From Natroniella sp046097105 (GTDB lineage: Bacteria; Bacillota; Halanaerobiia; Halobacteroidales; Halobacteroidaceae), in contig NZ_CP175562.1 of the NCBI RefSeq assembly GCF_046097105.1, positions 620,001 to 684,000 on the forward strand: a stretch of 64,000 nt of DNA, written 5' to 3'. Every line of letters begins with the position of its first letter. Position 1 is the first letter of the stretch. This document shows positions 8,695 through 15,847 of this stretch, one piece after another. The notes below the pieces were generated by a model. That model did no database searches. It had not been told where the DNA came from and saw only the letters and a program-made list of their open reading frames with translations. A program made the translations under genes and the position numbers.

Positions 8695-8932
8695 TAATTA
8701 AATCTTTATTTTCTGATTAATAAAATTACTGTTTTTTCTCAATTTCATCTTTGAGTTTAATTATATAAATTAGCATTTCCTCTCAGTATAATTAATTTAA
8801 ATTCTTTTGAGTTTGAAAGGTTAGATGAAAAAAGATATATAGAATTTATTTTATATAGGTAAATTAATTAGGAATAGTCTTTGGAAAGCATACATATAAT
8901 CCTATGAGTACATTTTGGAGGGGAAAATAGTT

Positions 8933-10054
8933 ATTATAATTAAATTAAAGAGAAGTATAGTGATCTTATTGGTGGTGAGTTTTTTTACAGGTTCTGGATT
9001 AGGGATTTATTTTTGGAATTCAGGGGGGCAAGTCTCTGTTACAACAATGGATGAGAGTTCAAATGATATGTTGTTTTTAAAAGTTCAGGAGATCTTCGAG
9101 GATCGTAATAATGCTTTATTAATAGAAGATAGATCACTATTAAAAAGTTTATATGATGGAGAAGTTAGATATAGTTTATGGGCCTATGAGCATGAAATCA
9201 AAAAAATGAGGTATTTACATAAATGGTCGGATAAACAAGGGGTTAATTTTACAGAAATTAATTCTGAAATTATTGTTAAACGTGCTAGTAAGAAAGATGA
9301 TGGATATTCATTAAATTTATTAGTATCTACAGAATATAAATATGTCTACAATGATTCATTATCAACGTCCAACTCTTTCAGAATTGGTACATATCATTCA
9401 CTTGATCTGATGCCTCGAGAAGAGAGGTGGGTTATCATAAGGGAATGGTATAAAGATCCTTTTGCAGATTCTTTAAGGCTAGATCAGGTCAAAAATCAAG
9501 AGATTAAAGATTTGATTCTTGCAAATGAACCAAAAGATCTATCGGAGCTTAATCCAAGAAGAGTAAAAGCAGTAGAATATGTAGATAGATATTCAGGTGC
9601 TGCTAGTTTACCGAAATATGAATTTCAGTATAATTCTGAATATAAAAATTATAATCCTCTAGGAGGAGATTGTGCTAATTTTGCTTCTCAGATGTTACAT
9701 GAAGGTGGAGGGTTTCCAAAAGATGGTACTTGGCGATATGAACGTGGAGCAGGAAGTAGAGCGTGGGTTAATGCTCATGCCTTCAATCAGTATATGATTT
9801 ATAGTGGAAGAGCAAGTAGAATTGCTCGTGGTAGTTATGAAGAGGTGCTGGAAGCTTCTTATAAATTATTACCAGGAGATTATGTTGCCTATGAAAAAGG
9901 GGGAACGGTGGGGCATATATCTGTTGTGACGGGAATTGATTCTAAAGGCTATGCTCTAGTTAATTCTCATAATGTAGATCGACATAGAGTTCCTTGGGAT
10001 TTGGGTTGGAGTGATCAAAGTGTAAAATTTTGGTTGGTTCGTGTTCATTATTAG
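8933..10054 (+). CDS. Secreted/anchored protein with Amidase_6-type cysteine hydrolase domain
   Basis: About 373 aa. A basic N-terminus (KLKRS) and a hydrophobic segment (IVILLVVSFF) give a signal anchor. The middle region is unassigned. The C-terminal Amidase_6 domain (about 215-373) has the catalytic cysteine in GGDCANFASQMLHEGG and the histidine in GGTVGHISVVTG. Such domains resemble NlpC/P60 folds and often act on cell wall peptides. The start is unclear: the Shine-Dalgarno GGAGGGG (8917-8923) is followed by no ATG/GTG in frame, and ATT 8933 has the best spacing. TTG 8915 has no ribosome-binding site, and GTG 8960 would remove the basic region. Confidence 0.75.
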   Translation: MIIKLKRSIVILLVVSFFTGSGLGIYFWNSGGQVSVTTMDESSNDMLFLKVQEIFEDRNNALLIEDRSLLKSLYDGEVRYSLWAYEHEIKKMRYLHKWSDKQGVNFTEINSEIIVKRASKKDDGYSLNLLVSTEYKYVYNDSLSTSNSFRIGTYHSLDLMPREERWVIIREWYKDPFADSLRLDQVKNQEIKDLILANEPKDLSELNPRRVKAVEYVDRYSGAASLPKYEFQYNSEYKNYNPLGGDCANFASQMLHEGGGFPKDGTWRYERGAGSRAWVNAHAFNQYMIYSGRASRIARGSYEEVLEASYKLLPGDYVAYEKGGTVGHISVVTGIDSKGYALVNSHNVDRHRVPWDLGWSDQSVKFWLVRVHY

Positions 10055-10087
10055 TTATAGAAAAAATCAAAGATAGAGGTCATTTTT

Positions 10088-10112
10088 AACTGCCGGTAGG
10101 CAGTTTTTATTT
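10088..10112 (+). terminator. Terminator after the amidase-domain gene
   Basis: AACTGCC (10088-10094), loop GGTA, GGCAGTT (10099-10105), followed by a T-rich run. Confidence 0.75.
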
Positions 10113-10231
10113 TTATTTAGGGAATTGTCTTTTTTAAAGTTTTTAAAAGGTTGATTTAATCTTTAATTTAGTTTTGGATTATGATTAAAGGAAATTTTAT
10201 ACTTAGAATATAGTTGAATTTAAGAAAAACA

Positions 10232-10260
10232 TTAACATTTATACTTGGGCTGAATATAAT
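10232..10260 (+). promoter_or_regulatory. Promoter of the small Arg-rich membrane peptide
   Basis: TTAACA (10232-10237), a 17-base spacer and TATAAT (10255-10260), the same two hexamers and spacing as at the LysM gene promoter. Confidence 0.6.
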
Positions 10261-10293
10261 GTAGTAAATTTATGTTAGAAAGGAGGAAGATTA

Positions 10294-10407
10294 ATGGGGG
10301 CAGCTGAAGGTTCTGATAGCCATAGAAGAAGAAGACGTAGCTTTGGCCCAGAATTTGTCATTTTTTTAATTTTAATTTTATTAATATTAGGAGTTGGATA
10401 CTATTAA
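10294..10407 (+). CDS. 37-residue membrane peptide with Arg cluster
   Basis: Reads M-G-A-A-E-G-S-D-S-H, five arginines, SFGPEF, then one hydrophobic helix VIFLILILLILGVGYY and stop. A strong AAAGGAGG precedes the ATG, a consensus-like promoter lies upstream and a perfect terminator downstream, so this is a real transcription unit despite its size. A 36-residue peptide encoded at 15174-15284 on the other strand shares the MGA start and the FLILILL helix. Both resemble, in general form, the small YjcZ-type sporulation membrane peptides; function unknown. Confidence 0.75.
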   Translation: MGAAEGSDSHRRRRRSFGPEFVIFLILILLILGVGYY

Positions 10408-10410
10408 ATT

Positions 10411-10453
10411 AAAAAGAGGGTTAGACTCTGCAGAGTCTAACCCTCTTTTTTTT
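10411..10453 (+). terminator. Strong terminator after the 37-residue peptide gene
   Basis: A perfect palindrome (AAAAAGAGGGTTAGACTCTG with its complement, 10411-10450) runs into eight T. Confidence 0.92.
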
Positions 10454-10502
10454 AATACACTAATTTTTTATTGAGTCATATATTGTAGTAGGAGGTATTA
10501 AC

Positions 10503-10733
10503 GTGGAAATTTTAAATCAGATTCTTAAAATTAGTTTATTTCAAAAGGTTTTGAATAAGAAGAAATTAACAGTGCAAGAGCTTACAACCTTAATTTTGAT
10601 CTTATATGAAAAAAATATAGCGTTTGAACTTGCATTTACGCCTAAAAGTACTACAAATTTTCCTGTTTTTGAGTTAACTCTTATTTTTTCTCCTAGTTTA
10701 GAATTGACATTTAAAGTTACAATTTGTGAATAA
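10503..10733 (+). CDS. Hypothetical protein, 76 aa
   Basis: GTG start preceded by AGGAGGT with five to six bases spacing. No recognised domain: an amphipathic helix-rich N-terminus (ILNQILKISLFQKVLNKKKL) followed by beta-rich, uncharged C-terminal sequence (NFPVFELTLIFSPSLELTFK). It may be a small fold unique to this group. A frame is also open on the opposite strand, but only the plus strand has a ribosome-binding site. Confidence 0.5.
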   Translation: MEILNQILKISLFQKVLNKKKLTVQELTTLILILYEKNIAFELAFTPKSTTNFPVFELTLIFSPSLELTFKVTICE

Positions 10734-10841
10734 TTATAAATTGGATCTATGGACAAGTTGCTAAAAATAATAAATTTAAAGTAGTGAAAACTATTTTTAA
10801 TTATTAAAAAAGATTGATTAGTTATACAATATGACTCTGCT

Positions 10842-10870
10842 TGACATTGGTGATAAAAGAGTTTATAATA
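10842..10870 (+). promoter_or_regulatory. Consensus promoter of the ferredoxin-like membrane protein gene
   Basis: TTGACA (10842-10847), a 17-base spacer and TATAAT (10865-10870), a perfect sigma-A consensus. Such strength suggests that control is by repression at the adjacent operator. Confidence 0.8.
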
Positions 10871-10877
10871 ATAACAC

Positions 10878-10900
10878 TACCCCACGGATAGGGGGTTAAT
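10878..10900 (+). promoter_or_regulatory. CsoR/CstR-like operator
   Basis: CTACCCCACGGATAGGGGGT starts eight bases after the -10 box. The C-tract, seven-base centre and G-tract match the form of CsoR-family operators (copper, nickel or persulfide sensing). Being over the start point, it is placed to repress the gene at 10916. The regulator is not in view, though another G-tract site lies at 46-61. Confidence 0.45.
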
Positions 10901-10915
10901 AAGGAGGGAGAATCA

Positions 10916-11641
10916 ATGTTGAATAATATTAAAAGATATTCATGGCTATTAGTACCTATGATTGCTTTTGGAGGTCTGTTTTATCCTTTGTTAGGCTTAG
11001 CAATGATCGTTATTATGTTTGGAATAATAGCAATTGGATTATTTAATGGGAAGTATTGGTGTGGAAATTTATGTCCTCATGGTAGTTTATTTGATATTGT
11101 AATTAAGAAGTTTTCAGTTTCCAGAAAGGTACCTGCTTTTTTTAAATCTCCAATTTTGAAATGGGGCTTTTTTATCTTCTTTATGGGGATGTTTAGTATG
11201 CGATTGATGAATGTGATTGGTACTTGGGGTAGTGAAGAGTTTATTGACAATTTAGGTTTGATGTTTACTGTGCAGTATTTAGTGATGCCTACAATTTTAG
11301 GAGCTAGCTTAGCGATCTTGATCAGTCCAAGGACTTGGTGTTCTTTCTGTCCGATGGGGACGATAGGTCAATTGATGGGCCAACTTGGAAATCTATTAGG
11401 GGTTAATCGCTCTTTTGAGCAAAAGATTACGATTAATCAACCTACTGAATGTCGTGAATGTGGTCTATGTGCTAATAATTGTCCGCTAGAGCTGGAGCCT
11501 TATACTAATTTCAATGAGCAAAATCGATTTACTGATTCTCGATGTATCAAATGCTCTGAATGTGTTGAAGCTTGTCCTATTAATATCTTAGAATTGAAAA
11601 AGCGTGAAGAAGTGATTGAAGATACTGCAAGGAGGGTTTAA
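10916..11641 (+). CDS. NapH/MauN-like membrane iron-sulfur protein
   Basis: 241 aa. Four membrane segments (about 8-25, 26-45, 75-95, 110-135) carry two loop motifs, CGNLCPHG and CSFCPMG, typical of the NapH/CcoG/RdxA type. The C-terminal cytosolic end has two 4Fe-4S ferredoxin motifs (ECRECGLCANNCPLE and CIKCSECVEACPIN). The family passes electrons between quinone or membrane partners and soluble reductases. No reductase is adjacent, so the partner is unknown. A strong promoter, a CsoR-like operator and AAGGAGGGAG precede ATG 10916. Possibly a redox or sulfur-stress function (inference). Confidence 0.8.
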   Translation: MLNNIKRYSWLLVPMIAFGGLFYPLLGLAMIVIMFGIIAIGLFNGKYWCGNLCPHGSLFDIVIKKFSVSRKVPAFFKSPILKWGFFIFFMGMFSMRLMNVIGTWGSEEFIDNLGLMFTVQYLVMPTILGASLAILISPRTWCSFCPMGTIGQLMGQLGNLLGVNRSFEQKITINQPTECRECGLCANNCPLELEPYTNFNEQNRFTDSRCIKCSECVEACPINILELKKREEVIEDTARRV

Positions 11642-11642
11642 G

Positions 11643-11864
11643 ATGGCTGACTGTGAGCATATAACTAATTGTGCATTTTTTAATGATAAGATGAATGAAA
11701 AAGTGGGATTAGCAAGTCTGTATAAAAAGAAGTATTGTCAAGGCGATAACTCTAATTGTGCTCGTTATTTGGTAAGTAAGACTGTAGGGAGTGAATATTT
11801 GCCGAGTGGTTTGTTTCCTAATCAACATCAAAAAGCAGAAGAGATAATAGAGGACCATAATTAA
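11643..11864 (+). CDS. Small conserved cysteine protein
   Basis: 73 aa from ATG 11643, one base after the upstream stop and preceded by AAGGAGGG inside the upstream gene, so translationally coupled. The motif pattern is C-x5-CxFF, KKKYCQG-x5-CARY and a PSGLFPN segment, with four cysteines conserved in form with small anaerobe proteins of unknown role. The cysteines could bind a metal or Fe-S cluster. The pairing with a multi-cluster ferredoxin protein supports a redox role, but this is not established. Confidence 0.75.
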   Translation: MADCEHITNCAFFNDKMNEKVGLASLYKKKYCQGDNSNCARYLVSKTVGSEYLPSGLFPNQHQKAEEIIEDHN

Positions 11865-11885
11865 ATAGAAGTAACTTAATATTTA

Positions 11886-11914
11886 GTCAGATCTTAATTG
11901 ATCTGACTTTTTTA
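11886..11914 (+). terminator. Terminator of the ferredoxin operon
   Basis: GTCAGATC (11886-11893), loop TTAATT, GATCTGAC (11900-11907), then a run of T. Confidence 0.88.
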
Positions 11915-11999
11915 TTGCATCCTTCTCTCAGAATTATTTGACATATTTAGAAGAACACGTTATAGTAATAATTACTACTGTTAAAAAGAGGTGGTGCTT

Positions 12000-12155
12000 A
12001 TGAATAATAAACTGAAAGAAGAGATTGAACTCTTGCGCAGGAAAATGAATAAGGAAGCAGAGAATAATGATTTATTAAATGAAAGAGTACAGGCTATTAG
12101 TCGAAAGTTAGATAAAAAAGTTATTAAGTTGATGAAGAAGAGAGATTCTAGTTAG
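12000..12155 (+). CDS. Spo0E-like aspartyl-phosphate phosphatase
   Basis: 51 aa. It has the short helical-hairpin pattern of the family: IELLRRKMNKEA in helix 1 and the signature S-x2-LD-x2-V/I (ISRKLDKKVIKL) in helix 2. Spo0E-type proteins dephosphorylate Spo0A~P and so delay sporulation. The ribosome-binding site AGAGGTGGTG precedes the ATG. It is monocistronic and implies that a Spo0A phosphorelay exists in this organism. Confidence 0.75.
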   Translation: MNNKLKEEIELLRRKMNKEAENNDLLNERVQAISRKLDKKVIKLMKKRDSS

Positions 12156-12180
12156 TTATAAAAACTACTTGAAATCTATT

Positions 12181-12654
12181 TTAATAAAATGATTTTTTCT
12201 TGAAATAATTTAAATATAGCCAAGTTACTGCAAGGTGCCATAAGGAATAGAAAATAATAGGTACAATAACTCTACCATAATTTGATTTGAAAATTTCAAG
12301 ATTAACCAATACATTGGCAAAGAGTGCACTGTAAAGACCACCTGTTAACGCAAAAAGATAATTCCATGGTTTTTTAGTAGGTAAAAAGTATAAATACATA
12401 ATAAAGTAGATAGTCCAAGCTATTGGAGGGAAAAAAGCAATTCCCATAAATCCAAACGGCCCGTAATTAATATGGCCACCTAAATTTAATATATGATCAC
12501 CTAAAATAATGAGGAGTATATCAAAGAGAGCACCAAATGTGATACCATAAATACCAAGTAGTCCGATTACTTTTTTTGGAATTATAGAGATAAAAGCTAT
12601 AAATAATATCATGGTATAGATCGGATAAATATAATGAACTGGTATTTCAAAAAT
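12181..12654 (-). CDS. Integral membrane protein, possibly CBO0543-like; probable ATT start
   Basis: 157 aa, with about five hydrophobic segments and no catalytic motif. It looks like small clostridial membrane proteins of the CBO0543 type (tentative). Start choice: the first in-frame ATG (12612) has no ribosome-binding site and would cut off an extension, FEIPVHYIYPIYT, that fits a membrane N-terminus. The minus strand has GGGAGGGG (12661-12668) followed, at ideal distance, by an in-frame ATT at 12654; no ATG, GTG or TTG exists between it and the upstream stop. Role unknown. Confidence 0.65.
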   Translation of the reverse strand: MFEIPVHYIYPIYTMILFIAFISIIPKKVIGLLGIYGITFGALFDILLIILGDHILNLGGHINYGPFGFMGIAFFPPIAWTIYFIMYLYFLPTKKPWNYLFALTGGLYSALFANVLVNLEIFKSNYGRVIVPIIFYSLWHLAVTWLYLNYFKKKSFY

Positions 12655-12925
12655 TTGATACCCCTCCCTTCCATACTATATCCTTATAATTTGTAGAAGC
12701 AACTTTATTATTCAAAAAAATTTAATTTACTCTACTTATCTTCGGATATTATGATTTCTAAAAATCGTTATAAATTAGAAGAGTTTTAAACAGATGGCTA
12801 GATATTATCTTGTCTTTTTGATATAATATCTATATGAATACTTTATTTTCTACTCTTCAAGGTGAAGAAGAAACTGCTCCATATTCTAGATATGATTTTA
12901 AATAATTAAATTAGGAGTGAGTTAA

Positions 12926-14515
12926 GTGAGAGTATTAAAGAAGTTAAGGTGGAGGAATTTAAGTATTAGTTGGAAATATGGAACTGCTTTAATCTTAACA
13001 CTTATTTTATTTTCTAGTTCAGCTTTGATTGTGTCAGGTCTGTTATACCAAGCTAATTCTGATTTAGAAACTCTAGGAAAAAGAGGAGAAAGAGTTGTTC
13101 ATTTAACTGAGATGGCCTCATTATTTACAAGGATGGATGTTAGAATTGCTGATTATATTACTTTAGAAGAGGAAAGGATAGTTACAGAGTTTGAGGAGTT
13201 ATCCCAACAATTTGATAAGTTAGATGAAGTTATTAGGCCACGGATGGATACAGAAAGATTAGAGTATTTATATAATGGTCTTTTAGTGAATAAAGAAGAA
13301 GTTGAACAGCTTTTTTTGGCTGAGATAGTGCCAGCAGTAAATGATGGTTTAGACCAAGAATATCTAGAACAGAGGCTGGATACTATTCAAATTAGAAGAG
13401 GTAGTGTAGAGTATATAGATGAAATAATAGAGTTAGTTAATATAGCTCGCTTACAAGCTCTAGAAGAAGCCCAAAGTAACTTACATAATATATTGGTTGC
13501 ATTAATAATTACTATTTTGATTTCGATATTAGTAGGGTTAGTAACTATTTATTTTGTAAGTAAGAAGGTTAAGCAAGGTTTAGATGAGGTAGTAGAGGTG
13601 AGCAATGAAGTTGCTAATGGAAACCTTGTTGTAGAAGATATAAGTTATGATAATAATGATGAACTTGGTAGGTTAGCAACGGCTATTAATATGATGAGTA
13701 ATAATCTGAGGGATATAGTACAAAGTATAAGCCAATCTGCCCAGGAGACCTCAGCGACTAGTCAACAGCTATCTGCATCGAGTGAAGAAGCAACAGGTTC
13801 TATTGAAGAGATTACTGCTACGGCAGAAGAATTTTCTGCAAGTATTAATGATGTAAGTGATAATTCTGATAATGTTAATTTGATAGCTGAAAATGTAGAG
13901 CAGTTGGCCCGGAATGGTCTAGAGCAAATGGAAAAGACTGATCAAAAGATGAAAGAGATTCTTATTACTTCTGAAAAATCTGGTCAAGTGATTGAGCAAC
14001 TCAATCAATCTTCTCAGGAGATTGGAGAAATAGTAGAGGTTATTTCCAGTATAGCTGAGGAGACCAATTTGTTAGCTTTGAATGCAGCAATAGAAGCAGC
14101 TAGAGCAGGGGAGGAAGGGCATGGTTTTGCTGTTGTAGCTGACGAAGTTAGAGAATTGGCAGAGCAGACGCAAAGCTCTGTATCTAATATTCGGAATATA
14201 ATTGATAGATTAGGGGAGAAAACTGAAAAATCTGTTGATGTAATTCGAGAAAATAATCTTCAAATTGAGTCTGGAGCCGATGCCTTAGAGGAGACTGGAA
14301 GGACATTTAAGGAAATAGTGAGCGATATAGGAGAGGTAGTTAATCAGATTGGAGAAATTGCTTCAGCTCAGCAGCAATTATCAGTAGGAAGTGAAGAGAT
14401 TTCTAATGCAACCGAAGAGCAGTCTGCTTCAATGCAACAGATTTCAAGTTCTTCGCAACAATTAGCTAATATGGCTGAAGAATTAAATAGCTTAGTAGAG
14501 CAATTTAAGATATAA
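12926..14515 (+). CDS. Methyl-accepting chemotaxis protein
   Basis: 529 aa transmembrane chemoreceptor. TM1 is about 17-38, the external four-helix ligand-binding region about 40-185, TM2 about 188-210, a HAMP domain follows (to about 265), then the long signalling coiled coil. The hairpin tip is fully conserved (AEETNLLALNAAIEAARAG, GHGFAVVADEVRELAEQT). GTG start after TAGGAGTGAG. It should signal to the CheW/CheA pair encoded near 45 kb. No ligand can be inferred. Confidence 0.93.
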   Translation: MRVLKKLRWRNLSISWKYGTALILTLILFSSSALIVSGLLYQANSDLETLGKRGERVVHLTEMASLFTRMDVRIADYITLEEERIVTEFEELSQQFDKLDEVIRPRMDTERLEYLYNGLLVNKEEVEQLFLAEIVPAVNDGLDQEYLEQRLDTIQIRRGSVEYIDEIIELVNIARLQALEEAQSNLHNILVALIITILISILVGLVTIYFVSKKVKQGLDEVVEVSNEVANGNLVVEDISYDNNDELGRLATAINMMSNNLRDIVQSISQSAQETSATSQQLSASSEEATGSIEEITATAEEFSASINDVSDNSDNVNLIAENVEQLARNGLEQMEKTDQKMKEILITSEKSGQVIEQLNQSSQEIGEIVEVISSIAEETNLLALNAAIEAARAGEEGHGFAVVADEVRELAEQTQSSVSNIRNIIDRLGEKTEKSVDVIRENNLQIESGADALEETGRTFKEIVSDIGEVVNQIGEIASAQQQLSVGSEEISNATEEQSASMQQISSSSQQLANMAEELNSLVEQFKI

Positions 14516-14523
14516 CTCAAGAG

Positions 14524-14545
14524 GCTCCCATTTAGGGAGCTTTTT
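14524..14545 (+). terminator. Terminator after the chemoreceptor gene
   Basis: GCTCCC (14524-14529), loop ATTTA, GGGAGC (14535-14540), then five T. Confidence 0.85.
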
Positions 14546-14583
14546 ATGATATAGGAATCACTGTTTCTGGTGGTGGTTCTTAA

Positions 14584-14913
14584 AATGAGGAAAAAGAACG
14601 CTTAAGTGTGATTATTGAAAGGTTAAATGAAAGATTTGATTCTGAATTTGCTGAGTCTATTAAAATACCTATAAATCATATAACAAGTATTTTAATAGAT
14701 AGCGATAAATTAAAGACAAAAGCTGAAGTTAATACTTGAGAAGGTTTTGCTCTAGTTTATGAAGGTCAGTTTGATGATGTGGTAGTTGATTCTTATGAGA
14801 AAAATCAAGATTTTTATGGTAGAGTCTTAAAAGATGAAGAGTTTAGAAATAAGTTAATGGATTTATTATTAATTGAGGTTTATAATTTATTGAATGATAG
14901 TGTTGAAGCTTAG
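14584..14913 (+). pseudogene. Remnant of type I restriction enzyme HsdR (C-terminal end)
   Basis: An open frame of about 109 codons with one internal TGA (14737-14739) and no start codon or ribosome-binding site. The translation (RLNERFDSEF, then after the stop FALVYEGQFDDVVVDSYEK, DFYGRVLKDEEFRNKLMD) follows the C-terminal helical region of type I restriction R subunits, where similar FxxxFDxxxxDxVxxRMxxN and DPEF segments occur. The rest of hsdR and hsdM/hsdS are missing, so this is a decayed relic of a restriction locus. It is cut off by a TAA directly upstream. Confidence 0.6.
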
Positions 14914-15091
14914 AAGCAGGTATTAAGGTTATTGAGTTTAAGCTACAAGATAATTAACTCAGAGTTTCAGGGTTGGCCCGAATAAACATCAAATGGTTTA
15001 CTGGGAAACGAGAAAGAATAAAGGGGTTAAATAAATAAGAGAAGAAGGGGATTGTTTTCAAGGTAATATGTATGGTTCAAAATCATGTTAA

Positions 15092-15128
15092 CAAAATAAA
15101 AAATAAGCGAGCCAGTTGACTCGCTTAT
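15092..15128 (-). terminator. Terminator of the leftward 36-residue peptide gene
   Basis: ATAAGCGAG (15103-15111) pairs with CTCGCTTAT (15120-15128). On the minus strand it is followed by a U-rich run (15092-15103). Confidence 0.75.
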
Positions 15129-15173
15129 AAAAATGGGGGTGTTTAAAGAAGTAATAGACTAAAAATTTGTTGT

Positions 15174-15284
15174 TTATGCACTAAAGCTAGTGTAACTATA
15201 AAAACCCAAGACTAATAGAATTAAGATTAAAAATAAAATATATGCATCGTCTCCTCCAGTCGGGCCTTTAATAGGTGCTCCCAT
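15174..15284 (-). CDS. 36-residue membrane peptide
   Basis: The frame starts MGAPIKGPTGGDD and continues as one hydrophobic helix (AYILFLILILLVLGFYSY). TAAGGAGGTTAAAG precedes the ATG, and a terminator follows. It is related in layout and in the FLILILL helix to the 37-residue peptide at 10294, but has a Gly/Asp-rich rather than Arg-rich head. Function unknown. It is an intact unit inside otherwise decayed DNA. Confidence 0.7.
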   Translation of the reverse strand: MGAPIKGPTGGDDAYILFLILILLVLGFYSYTSFSA

Positions 15285-15355
15285 ATCTTTAACCTCCTTA
15301 AAATTCAGTATCTTTACCACATACTATGCTTGAAAGAAAAATATGTTAAGAATAA

Positions 15356-15523
15356 ATAAAAAAACGTACTGATTTTTTAAATAGAAGAAAACGTCAAAGA
15401 CACCAAGCAGGAGAGGGAATGGGCTACAAGCTTGGAGCAATAATTAATTTTTTTGAAGAGGAAGAAAGTTATTTAAAACTAAGAGGTGGCTATCGTTTTC
15501 TTGATATTGGCAGAAAATTTTAA
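15356..15523 (+). pseudogene. Possible C-terminal fragment of an outer-membrane beta-barrel protein
   Basis: An open stretch of 55 codons without a plausible start. The end reads as alternating beta-strands (GYKLGAIINFF, SYLKLRGGYRFLDIGRKF) with a terminal Phe, the form of the last strand of outer-membrane barrels. It is short and has no preceding coding sequence, so it is probably a relic; the assignment is weak. Confidence 0.25.
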
Positions 15524-15727
15524 TCTTATCCAAATTGTCTTCTCCAATTTTCAACCTTCCTAAAACGTTAGCCAATCGTGGATTATAGATCACTTCTAAT
15601 TCTCTTTATAGAAATAGAGCTGGGGTCTAATATCATACTCTTTTATCAGCCTAGATTGTATATTCCTAAAAGCTTTATTTATGCCTGGAATCCTATCAGT
15701 TTCATTGCGCATGAAAGTGGTATTCAT
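15444..15727 (-). pseudogene. Possible frameshifted leftward gene fragment
   Basis: The minus strand reads MNTTFMRNETDRIPGINKAF onward for about 40 codons (from 15727) and then hits TAG. In another frame the text resumes as ELEVIYNPRLANVLGRLKIG and continues to a stop at 15444. Both parts look protein-like and together suggest a frameshifted gene of unknown family. There is no good ribosome-binding site. It overlaps the plus-strand fragment, and both cannot be ancestral coding regions over the same bases. The rest of the 15285-15847 gap has no other feature. Confidence 0.25.
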
Positions 15728-15847
15728 TAAAAAAACGACTAAAAGAGGTGATTTTGTCTCCTTCTTTATATTTATTCCTTTTAAATATACATTTTTGTGT
15801 TATAATAATTGTTGAACTTAAAAATGAATTTTAGGAGGAGAACATAA

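Noticed and set aside
10541..10756. Minus-strand frame opposite the 76-residue gene
   Set aside because: It has no Shine-Dalgarno sequence, whereas the plus-strand gene has AGGAGGT at proper spacing.
12832..12903. 23-codon frame upstream of the chemoreceptor gene
   Set aside because: No ribosome-binding site and no recognisable peptide; could be chance in the leader.
14737..14739. TGA in the HsdR remnant as a selenocysteine codon
   Set aside because: No selenoprotein precedent in HsdR, no SECIS-like hairpin noticed, and the gene is truncated at both sides.
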